A stretch of DNA of 64,000 nt from Shewanella basaltis. GTDB taxonomy: Bacteria; Pseudomonadota; Gammaproteobacteria; Enterobacterales; Shewanellaceae. Positions 54,625 to 62,667 of this stretch are shown here, piece by piece. The stretch spans positions 186,001 to 250,000 of the forward strand of contig NZ_JAKILA010000003.1 in assembly GCF_023283885.1 (NCBI RefSeq). The letters are read 5' to 3'. A program made the translations under genes and the position numbers. Below the pieces are notes generated by a model. The model searched no databases. It was given only the letters and a program-made list of their open reading frames with translations, and had not been told where the DNA came from. How positions within the stretch are numbered: the first letter of the stretch is position 1; every line of letters begins with the position of its first letter.

Positions 54625-55692
54625 ATGGCACAAGCCATGAAGGATTATCTAAACAGCGTTAATGAACTCAGCGATGCAGAGCGTAAACAATTAGATGATC
54701 TAAAAAAAGCGCATTCGTACGTAGAAAAACACAAGCCGCTTGTGACTCATATATACACTGCCGATCCTTCAGCACATGTGTTTGAAGGTAAAATTTATGT
54801 TTATCCATCTCACGATATCGAGACGGATAACAGCAGTATAAATGACCAAGGGGACCATTTTGCAATGCGTGACTATCATGTGTTGTCTCTCGACAATGTT
54901 ACCGATGAGGTCATGGACCACGGTGTCGCCTTATCACTTGACGATATCAAGTGGGCTAGTAAGCAACTTTGGGCGCCCGATGCTGCGCATAAAAACGGTA
55001 AGTATTATTTATATTTTCCCGCACGTGATCTTGAAGGTATTTTTAGAATTGGTGTTGCCAGTAGTGATTCACCCGTAGGCCCGTTTATTGCCGAACAAAA
55101 TTACATCGTAAATTCGTTCAGTATTGATCCCGCGGTGTTTGAGGACGATGATGGCAGTTATTATTTGTATTTTGGAGGTTTATGGGGCGGGCAGTTACAA
55201 AATTGGCATCAAGGTCAATTTAGTTTAACTGAACATTACCCAGCACAAAACGAACCTGCATTACCTGCAAAAATGGCAAAATTATCAGTCGATATGTTGT
55301 CGTTTGCAGAAGAAGTACAAGACATTGTTATTTTAGATGAAACAGGTAAGCCCATTACAGTTGCTGACAATCAACGCCGTTTCTTTGAAGCATCATGGGT
55401 ACATAAATATAACGGACGTTACTATTTTTCATATTCAACCGGTGACACCCACAATATTGCTTACGCAATAGGAGATAACCCATACGGGCCATTTACCTAT
55501 CAGGGAGTGATTTTAAATCCAGTCTTGGGATGGACTAGCCATCACTCAATTGTATTCCATCAAGGTAAATGGTTTCTATTTTACCATGACTCAACATTAT
55601 CAGGAGGACAAACTCACTTGCGATGTATAAAGAAAACGGAGCTATTGCACGACGAGAATGGAAGAATTTCAACAATCACAGCATACGAATAA
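54625..55692 (+). CDS. GH43 intracellular beta-xylosidase/arabinofuranosidase
   Basis: A 355-residue five-blade propeller hydrolase without signal peptide, so it acts in the cytoplasm on imported oligosides. The likely catalytic trio is Asp47 in YTADPSAHVF (base), Asp168 in FSIDPAVFED (pKa modulator) and Glu255 in RFFEASWVHK (acid). The length fits single-domain GH43 enzymes of the xylosidase/arabinofuranosidase type. AGGAG lies about 7 nt before the ATG. It follows the GPH symporter by 61 bp, and IS debris starts 24 bp past its stop. Confidence 0.9.
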   Translation: MAQAMKDYLNSVNELSDAERKQLDDLKKAHSYVEKHKPLVTHIYTADPSAHVFEGKIYVYPSHDIETDNSSINDQGDHFAMRDYHVLSLDNVTDEVMDHGVALSLDDIKWASKQLWAPDAAHKNGKYYLYFPARDLEGIFRIGVASSDSPVGPFIAEQNYIVNSFSIDPAVFEDDDGSYYLYFGGLWGGQLQNWHQGQFSLTEHYPAQNEPALPAKMAKLSVDMLSFAEEVQDIVILDETGKPITVADNQRRFFEASWVHKYNGRYYFSYSTGDTHNIAYAIGDNPYGPFTYQGVILNPVLGWTSHHSIVFHQGKWFLFYHDSTLSGGQTHLRCIKKTELLHDENGRISTITAYE

Positions 55693-55715
55693 TCGATTAG
55701 GTTTAACATTTAATT

Positions 55716-55850
55716 ATGTTGAAATACCGGGGAGAAATCACAGATAGTTGGATTGAAAAATATAAATATGATCGGCCACATGAATCACTGAATGTTCTAC
55801 CGCCCAAGATGTATGAGCGATTAAATGAGGAAACCTCTCTCAAAACATGA
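55716..55850 (+). mobile_element. IS3-family transposase, C-terminal remnant
   Basis: A 44-codon frame containing ITDSWIEKYKYDRPHESLN and LPPKMYERL, the typical end of IS3-family OrfB (the Y-x2-x-R-P-H-x-S-L motif after the DDE core). The rest of the transposase and the IS ends are not recognisable. Confidence 0.85.
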
Positions 55851-56227
55851 TCGATATAAGGGATGGTTACACTTCATTATTTGAACGATCAACCCCATGG
55901 CGGTATTGGTTTTTTAAGTATAAACGAACTAGATATAAGTTTATTGATGCATTACTAAAACCTGATTATGAATCAGATCGTTAATAACATAAACCTATCC
56001 GTAGCAAGTCGCAGCGTTAATGGTAAGAGTATTTATGGCTATTGCAGCGATAATCACAGTGAATTTGAGTGTTATAAAACAAATGACTGTAAAGCCAATA
56101 TACCAATCATATTTCCTGATATGTTTCTGCATTCAAGCATGCTGAATATCAAAACGATATAGATGCTAACCCTAAAACAGGCCGATTAATTACCAATATG
56201 TTTATCAAATTTGTATAAGGAAACGCA
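55851..56227. other. Debris between IS3 remnant and thuA-like gene
   Basis: No intact gene. Short frames at 55851-55980 and 55968-56162 have no recognisable family and no good ribosome binding site. GGAAAC directly before 56228 serves the next gene. Confidence 0.5.
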
Positions 56228-57040
56228 ATGACATATAGGATATCAAGCGCTTTTTTGCAGCCTCTAGTGCTTAGCTATGCATTATGTTTAATGATGTTTG
56301 GCCAAGGCGTACATGCCACTGGTTTTGAACATATGCCAAAAAAGCAATTTAATGTATTTGTGTTTAGCAAAACGGCAGGTTGGCATCACGCCTCTATTCT
56401 CAGCGGTGTTAATGCATTACAAAAAATGAGTGACAAACATTTTTTTAATATGGTTTGGCATGAAGAAGGCCGCTACTTTAACGATGAATATCTTAAAAAC
56501 GTTGATGTAGTGGTGTTTTTGGCCACTACTGGGGATGTGTTAAATGATGCAGAACAAGCCGCTTTTGAGGGTTATATAAAGCAAGGAAAAGGATTTGTTG
56601 GCATACACAGTGCTACCGATACTGAATACGATTGGGCATGGTATCAACAACTTGTCGGGCATACGTTTGTGATCCATCCTGAAATTCAAACCGCAAAATT
56701 ACAGGTCGAGTCTCGTGAATTTCCAGGCCTTGAATCGATGCCCGACAGTCTGTTATGGACAGACGAGTGGTATGATTTTACTCCAGTGCGTAACCCTAAT
56801 TTACATTACATTTTGTCGGTAGACGAAAACAGTTACGCTCCCCGTTCAAATTGGGGAAATAAGCAGGGAGAAGGGATGGGTGAGTTTCATCCTATTGCTT
56901 GGTATCAAGAATTTGATGGCGGGCGAGTATTTTACACTGCCCTTGGGCATACCGATGCGGTTTATCAGGACGTGTTATTTCAAACACATTTATATGGTGG
57001 AATATATTGGGCGGCAACTGGTAAGGGGATAACGCCTTAA
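56228..57040 (+). CDS. ThuA-like domain protein, exported
   Basis: A 270-residue protein with a signal peptide (cleavage near VHA-TG, about residue 31). The rest is a ThuA-like, glutamine-amidotransferase-fold domain: FNVFVFSKTAGWHHASILSG, VVVFLATTGDVLNDAEQAAF, GFVGIHSATDTEYDW and GGRVFYTALGHTDAVYQD. ThuA-like proteins occur with sugar catabolism genes, but their activity is unclear. GGAAACGC precedes the ATG. Convergent with the lactonase-like gene. Confidence 0.88.
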   Translation: MTYRISSAFLQPLVLSYALCLMMFGQGVHATGFEHMPKKQFNVFVFSKTAGWHHASILSGVNALQKMSDKHFFNMVWHEEGRYFNDEYLKNVDVVVFLATTGDVLNDAEQAAFEGYIKQGKGFVGIHSATDTEYDWAWYQQLVGHTFVIHPEIQTAKLQVESREFPGLESMPDSLLWTDEWYDFTPVRNPNLHYILSVDENSYAPRSNWGNKQGEGMGEFHPIAWYQEFDGGRVFYTALGHTDAVYQDVLFQTHLYGGIYWAATGKGITP

Positions 57041-57070
57041 ATTGTTTGTTTAATATTAACAGCAAGAAAT

Positions 57071-57112
57071 ACAGACTCCTTACTATGCAATGTTATTAAT
57101 GAGTCTGTTTTA
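57071..57112. terminator. Possible terminator between convergent genes
   Basis: ACAGACTC/GAGTCTGT arms with a 22-base loop followed by TTTATT. The long loop makes it weak. Confidence 0.5.
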
Positions 57113-57124
57113 TTAACGTGCTTT

Positions 57125-58111
57125 TTAGCGTACTATTCCGGACAGTTTTGTTTGCAAAGTAAATAACCCATTTCCAGTGGTGATTAATAACGTTTTCATG
57201 TCGTTCCCACCAAAGTCCATATTGGTTATTTGCGGCGCTACCGTGATAGATTGGTATAACAGCCCTTCGGGTGAATAGATTTGAAGCTTTCCTTGACTGT
57301 GGCTAGCTACATAAAGATTCCCGGCACAGTCAATGGTGATGCCATCAGGGCCATCAACGTCAATAAAGGGCTGTCGTTGTCCAACACTGCCATCACCATT
57401 TACTGGGTAGCGGTAAATATGGTTACTGTTATCGCCAACGTAGAGCCACTTTTCATCTGGCGATAATACAATCCCATTAGGTTTATTTAATTGGTCAATC
57501 TCGACTAATTTCCCTTGCGCAGGCAACCAGAATACTGATGTGCTATTAAGTTCATTTTTACGCTCACTCAATTGCCAATCAGGATCGGTAAAATAAATTC
57601 CACCATTTGAATGCCGGCTGATATCGTTAGGAGAGTTAAATGGTTTACCGTTGAATTGGTTGACCAATATAGTTTGTTTCTGTGTTGATAAATTAATTCT
57701 GCTAACCGATCTGTCACTGTGTTTTAGCACATACAAGTCATTACCGTCGACAAGCAAGCCATTGCTTCCACTGTGCGATAACCACAATGTGGGCTTATCG
57801 TTAAGTTTGTATTGATAAATATTGGCATCAGGACCATTCAACTGACTACCAGAGAAGTTCATTTCAGAGAAATAGAAAGCTTGTTCAGTCACTGACCAAG
57901 TAGGACCTTCAAGAAAAAGCAATTTGTGAGTAATTAATTTAAGCGAATCACGTTCCGCAGCTTGATAGTGACTGCTGCATTGATCAATTAACGCTAAATC
58001 TTTATTAGACTTTTTTTCTGCATAAGCTTGCAGTGGCAACAATAGCACTAACGCACATGCGCTGGTGAGTCTTGCTCTTATTTGTGACTGTCTTAATGCC
58101 GTCAGTTGCAT
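57125..58111 (-). CDS. SMP-30/gluconolactonase-family protein, exported
   Basis: About 328 residues from the ATG at 58111, chosen because AAGGAAGG lies 3-4 nt upstream and the protein then has a signal peptide (cleavage after QAYA). The beta-propeller marks are LLFLEGPTWSVTEQAFYFSEM, GKPFNSPNDISRHSNGGIYFTDP, KPNGIVLSPDEKWLYVGDNS and VDGPDGITIDCAGNLYVAS. The family hydrolyses sugar lactones in a metal-dependent way. With a Gfo/Idh sugar dehydrogenase and xylan genes near by, a xylonolactone or related substrate is possible but not shown. Confidence 0.88.
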   Translation of the reverse strand: MQLTALRQSQIRARLTSACALVLLLPLQAYAEKKSNKDLALIDQCSSHYQAAERDSLKLITHKLLFLEGPTWSVTEQAFYFSEMNFSGSQLNGPDANIYQYKLNDKPTLWLSHSGSNGLLVDGNDLYVLKHSDRSVSRINLSTQKQTILVNQFNGKPFNSPNDISRHSNGGIYFTDPDWQLSERKNELNSTSVFWLPAQGKLVEIDQLNKPNGIVLSPDEKWLYVGDNSNHIYRYPVNGDGSVGQRQPFIDVDGPDGITIDCAGNLYVASHSQGKLQIYSPEGLLYQSITVAPQITNMDFGGNDMKTLLITTGNGLFTLQTKLSGIVR

Positions 58112-58230
58112 TGTCCTTCCTTGTAATTTGTTAATGTGAATTAGATTAGACATTAAAACAATAATGGTCAAATTGACTATTGAGTTGTTGGCTTATGGTA
58201 AACAACCATTAACTGACAAAAGTAATACCA

Positions 58231-59388
58231 ATGAATCTAGTTATAAAAACAACGATTAGTTTAAGCATCGACAGTACTTTATTGTTCTGTGTGAATATAC
58301 ATGCTGTTGAATCAGATACTAATTCGAACGTGATAACGCATTTAGATGATGTATATCAACATGCTTTTAAAGTGGGCGTTGCGGTAAATGAAGATGTCAC
58401 CATGGACAAAGAAATCAGTTGGTCATTGATAACTTTAATACTGTGACCATTGAAAATGCGATGAAAGCGGAAATTGTTAACCCAACACCTGGTGTTTACG
58501 ATTTTGCCGCCGCAGATGCATATGTCAAATTTGGCCAAGACAATAATATGTTCAACGTTGGACATACCTTAGTTTGGTATATTCAAACACCTGATTTTTT
58601 CTTTAAAAATAAAGTTAATCAATCTAATACACCGGCTGAGAAATTAGACGTGATGCGCAAACATATTAAGCTTGTAGCAGGTCGCTATGCTGGCATGGTG
58701 CATGCGTGGGATGTGGTAAACGACTTGATTGATAATGACGGCTCATACCGCCCGGCTACCCGGGTTAACGGTGTAGGTGATGTTGATACATTGGTTAAAG
58801 CATTTAAGTATGCCGCTTATTATGCCCCTGATACTGAACTGTATTACAACGACTTTAATGCCTGGCGACCAGAAAAACGGGATGTCATTGAGAAAATGAT
58901 TAACATGTTAAAACTGAAGGGATCCGTATCGACGGTGTGGGGATACAAGCGCATTAGTGGCTAAACTTCCCTAAAACTGAAACATTGAACAAGCCATTGA
59001 TGCCGATGCTGCAGCGGGTGTGAAGGTAATGATTACTGAACTCGATATTGATGTATTGCCGTTTATCAAAGAGGGTCAGGTGTTTGGCCAAGCCTTTATG
59101 CATTCACAATTTCAATTAGAGGAGTTTGAACCTACCTTGACCCGTAAAAAAAAGCGGGTTTACCTGTTGGTGTACAACAAAAGTTAACCACAAAGAATGT
59201 TGAGTTGTTTATCTTATTCAATAAAAAGTGACAAAATTGATCGGGTAACCCTATGGGGATTACATGATGGCATGTCATGGAATAATGATTATCCAATCCC
59301 AGCAAGAATAAATTATCTGTTATTGTGGGATCGTCAGTTACAACTAAAACCAGCATTAAAAGCCTTACTTAAACTACAAACTCAATAA
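58231..59388 (+). pseudogene. GH10 endo-xylanase pseudogene 1
   Basis: Readable in pieces: HAFKVGVAVNEDVTMDKE with signal-like start, then NTVTIENAMKAE, VGHTLVWYIQTPDFFF, AGRYAGMVHAWDVVNDLIDNDG, ELYYNDFNAWRPEKRD, VMITELDIDVLPF and KIDRVTLWGLHDGMSWNNDYP. Frame changes occur near 58415, 58930 and 59150-59200. The acid/base Glu of W-D-V-V-N-E has become Asp, while the nucleophile in TELDI remains. It is a close relative of the intact xylanase at 60262-61413. Confidence 0.92.
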
Positions 59389-59404
59389 TGAACAAGCCGT
59401 AAAT

Positions 59405-59812
59405 CTAAGGGGTTAACTTGTTCTTATAATGAATAACTACAAATTTTAACGGCTCGGTGCCACTGTTAAAAATGCCATGGATTACCCCAGAAGACACAAA
59501 AAGCATTTCACCTTGCTTTGCCGGTGACTCTTTACCTTCTAAAATCAATGTGCCTTGACCTTCTTATATCAACAAAAACTCTTCACTTTCATGTCTATGA
59601 GCTGGATGAATTTCGTTATTGGGATCAATTATTGCCACACCGCTGATAACCTGAGTTGATTCATGTGTATCGCCGTAAAAATAAGTATTAAATACGCTGC
59701 CATCATAGTGAGTAATATGAGTGTCTGCGTGTGACAATATGCTTGAGGTGATCTCAGGGCTTACCTCTTGATTAGCCTCAGCCATGATGGCGCTGCAGGT
59801 ACTAATTATCAT
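59405..59812 (-). pseudogene. Cupin protein with one internal stop
   Basis: Minus-strand frame from the ATG at 59812 (GGGGGCT right before it). IHPAHRHESEEFLLI carries the cupin metal motif, then a TAA at 59564-59566, after which the same frame goes on EGQGTLILEGKESPAKQGEM and GVIHGIFNSGTEPLKFVVIHYK to the stop at 59405. One point mutation thus splits an otherwise whole cupin gene. Function unknown; it lies between two GH10 genes. Confidence 0.85.
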
Positions 59813-60261
59813 AGCCCCCTAAGGTGCACAATCTGTTCGATTTAGCGTTACGCTTGCTGTTTGTAATATTAAACCCTCCATCTTCATTAGAATTAAACAG
59901 TAAGTGCATGTTTATTAATGATTTATATTATTTTATATATTATCGTAGACAACAAAAAAATAAATTTTTATTACAAATATGTTCTCAAAAAGATAAAAGT
60001 AGTATATTTTACCTTAGCCTTGTTGTCAAAAAGACTATTTTGTTCTGGCGGCTAGCGTTATGTTTGCCGTAATAAAATGATCAACATTATTTTGAACAGC
60101 AAGATTACATAAGGGGATAAACATAGACGGATTATTGACTTGTTTATGGTTAATCGACGGTGTTGTGAAATGAGCCATCAGGGCTAACATTCATCAACTT
60201 TAAAGCTTGTCAATATGAATAGACTTGGCCTGAAAAAACAATAATCGGGATTTAACAAACT
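59813..60261. other. Gene-free promoter region of the intact xylanase
   Basis: About 450 AT-rich bases. An 82-codon frame at 59824-60072 is low-complexity and lacks a ribosome site. No operator like TGTTAGCGCTAACA was found here. Confidence 0.5.
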
Positions 60262-61413
60262 ATGCTGATAAAAAAAATACTTATTAACACTTTATTGATA
60301 GGTTGTGCCTCTATGGCCTTATTAATATCGGGATGTAACATCTATAACGGCGAAGAAGTAAACACACAAACGGGCGCGAAAGAGCTTATATTAAAAGACA
60401 AATTTGCAGATAATTTCAAAATTGGTACAGCAATTAGTAAGGCTCAAGTTCTTAATGCGAGCGATCCTGAATTATTGTTAGCGGCAAAGCATTTCAATAC
60501 CTTCACGCCAGAAAATGCCATGAAATGGGAATCTATCAATCCATTACCGAATGAATATCAATTTGAAGTTGCCGATGCATTAGTTAATTTTGCAGCAGCA
60601 AATAAGCAGCAATTGGTCGGGCATACCTTAGTGTGGCATTCCCAAACACCAGATTGGGTCTTTGAAGATGATTCTGGCAATCTTCTTAATCGAGATCAAT
60701 TATTACAACGCATGCAACATCATATTAAAACAGTAGCAGGGCGTTACGCAGACCAAATATTTGCGTGGGACGTAGTGAATGAGGCATTAAACGAAGACGG
60801 CACCTTGCGTGAATCTAAATGGCAACAAATAATTGGTGATGATTTCATTGAACATGCCTTTATGTTTGCCCACCAAGCAGCGCCAAAAGCCAAGTTATAT
60901 TACAATGATTACAACATGTTTAAACCTGCCAAAAGAGCAGGAGCCATCGCACTGATAAAACGACTTAAGCAAAAAGGCATTCAGATAGATGGTGTCGGCA
61001 TGCAAGCACATTATTCACTTGCTTCGCCAGACTTTGCAGAAGTTGAAGACTCTATTGTGGCTCTTGCTGCAACCGGTGTTGATGTGATGATTACTGAGCT
61101 TGATATTTCGGTATTACCTTTTCCAGAGAATCTCGCGGAAGGTGCCGATGTATCTTTAGATGTCGCATTGCAGCAGCAGTATAACCCTTATGCAACAGGC
61201 CTTCCTAATGCCGTTGAACAACAATTAGCATCTCGATATCAAGCTTTATTCTCTATCTATAAAAAACACAGTAATAGTATTGGGCGAGTCACATTTTGGG
61301 GCGTGAGTGACAAGCAAACTTGGCGTAATGGTTGGCCAATGCAAGGCCGTACCGACTATCCCTTATTAATTGATAGAAACATGCAGATAAAAGGCTTTGT
61401 CGACAGCTTGTAA
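60262..61413 (+). CDS. GH10 endo-1,4-beta-xylanase, lipoprotein
   Basis: A 383-residue TIM-barrel xylanase with lipoprotein signal (lipobox LISGC, Cys25), so it is held on the cell envelope. The acid/base Glu174 lies in AWDVVNEALNEDG and the nucleophile Glu279 in VMITELDISVLPF. Subsite residues appear in FTPENAMKWE, VGHTLVWHSQTPDW, LYYNDYN and VTFWGVSDKQTWRNGWP. It attacks the xylan backbone, giving xylo-oligosaccharides for the GPH symporter and GH43. It is the only intact one of three GH10 genes here. Confidence 0.95.
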   Translation: MLIKKILINTLLIGCASMALLISGCNIYNGEEVNTQTGAKELILKDKFADNFKIGTAISKAQVLNASDPELLLAAKHFNTFTPENAMKWESINPLPNEYQFEVADALVNFAAANKQQLVGHTLVWHSQTPDWVFEDDSGNLLNRDQLLQRMQHHIKTVAGRYADQIFAWDVVNEALNEDGTLRESKWQQIIGDDFIEHAFMFAHQAAPKAKLYYNDYNMFKPAKRAGAIALIKRLKQKGIQIDGVGMQAHYSLASPDFAEVEDSIVALAATGVDVMITELDISVLPFPENLAEGADVSLDVALQQQYNPYATGLPNAVEQQLASRYQALFSIYKKHSNSIGRVTFWGVSDKQTWRNGWPMQGRTDYPLLIDRNMQIKGFVDSL

Positions 61414-61453
61414 TCACATCCTTAATGGTAAGTAATGTAAACGTATAACGAGT

Positions 61454-61490
61454 AAGGCCACTCATATTATTGATGTAAGTGGCTTTTTTT
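61454..61490 (+). terminator. Terminator of the GH10 xylanase gene
   Basis: AAGGCCACTCAT pairs with ATGTAAGTGGCTT (one bulge or mismatch) and is followed by TTTTTTT. Confidence 0.8.
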
Positions 61491-61803
61491 AAATTTGGCC
61501 AGTATATTATCAGAGCTAAAGTGGTAATAAATCATTTTAAATCGGTAACTAAAAGTAGCTTGTACACATTTATTCACTCGAATATTCCGGTCTTCACAGA
61601 CTCAAATGTACAAGTCGGTGAAAAATTAAATTACTAATCATGTAAATATAATAGTAGATGATTTCAAGCGAGTAGTCTGTTTCAAAGTAACGTTATAGTC
61701 ATTATGATCTAAAAGTGTTGATTCTAAATAAGAATCAACAAAACAAAATAAAACATATAAAAATAGACTCAAGTGGATTAAGTCATCGTTAGTTATTAGC
61801 CCT
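61491..61803. other. Gene-free spacer
   Basis: No gene recognised. A 104-codon minus-strand frame runs through here into the xylanase pseudogene, but has no family resemblance. Confidence 0.5.
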
Positions 61804-62561
61804 ATGCTACTTTTATTATCGGGATGTTTTGACAATAACAAAGCGTCTACTAAAGTACCTCCAATTGATGTAGTAGAACCGAACCTACACCATGGCAACG
61901 TTAGTTGAAGCGGCAAACAAGCCGAATAAATACATATTGACAGCGCAATCATGAGACAGATTATCTCGACATAGTAAAAAAGAATTTAACTATGTTACGC
62001 CAGAAAATGCGGTAAAATGGGGCTCTTTACAAACGTCAACCTCTGATATTTGTAACTTTGTTGCTTTAGATAGCATGATTGATTTTGTTGAAGAAAATGA
62101 CATGGTATTTAAAGGTCATGCTTTAGTATGGTATCGCCAAGCCCCTAATATTTTTACTGATGATGTAGTGCCTAAAGATTTAATGATTCTAATCAATGCC
62201 CATATTGATGTTACGGCTGCGGGTTATAGCGGACAAATATATGCGTGAGATGTGGCAAATTAAGTGATGAGGACGACGCTAACTATCGTGACTTGGTATT
62301 TTTTTTGCAGAGTTAAATAAAAGCTTTATTGCTGATGCATTTACCCGAGCCGATGCCGCAGATCCTAAAGCTAAGTGTTTTATAACGATTACAGCATAGA
62401 TAATGTCAATGCAAAATCTGATGCTGTTTTGGCCATAGTCACTGAATTAATCACTCAATCAATGTTTATCTGCATGGTTTGTCAACGATGATGACCCGTC
62501 AGTATTTAACTCTGTACAATGGCAGTCGCTGTTTCAAATCTCGAAAGCTAAAACACAATAG
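61804..62561 (+). pseudogene. GH10 endo-xylanase pseudogene 2
   Basis: Starts like a lipoprotein (MLLLLSGCFDNNK), then with many stops and frame changes reads EFNYVTPENAVKWGSL, FKGHALVWYRQAPNIF, GYSGQIYA-stop-DVAN-stop, AFTRADAADPKAK and AIVTELI. The Trp codon of W-D-V and the catalytic Glu codon have both become stops. A deletion then joins it to a tail (SAWFVNDDDPSVFNSVQW) also found at the end of the gene at 45056-45559. Confidence 0.88.
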
Positions 62562-62633
62562 TGAGAGTATTTAATGCTCAGCATTATTTTATATAAGTCT
62601 GTGGCGAATATGAAAACTTATTTTATTACGCTT

Positions 62634-62660
62634 TAGCCATGCTGTTTTACAGCATGGCTA
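62634..62660 (-). terminator. Hairpin behind the halogenase-like gene
   Basis: Perfect 11-bp stem TAGCCATGCTG/CAGCATGGCTA with a 5-base loop, 8 bp past the stop. It lacks a proper T run, so termination strength is uncertain. Confidence 0.6.
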
Positions 62661-62667
62661 TACATAT

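Noticed and set aside
55968..56162. 64-codon plus-strand frame
   Set aside because: No ribosome binding site or family match; lies in IS debris.
59824..60072. 82-codon frame before the xylanase
   Set aside because: AT-rich, low complexity, no ribosome site; more likely promoter region.
61638..61952. 104-codon minus-strand frame
   Set aside because: Opposite to the 5' end of GH10 pseudogene 2, whose lipoprotein start is clearly recognisable on the plus strand.
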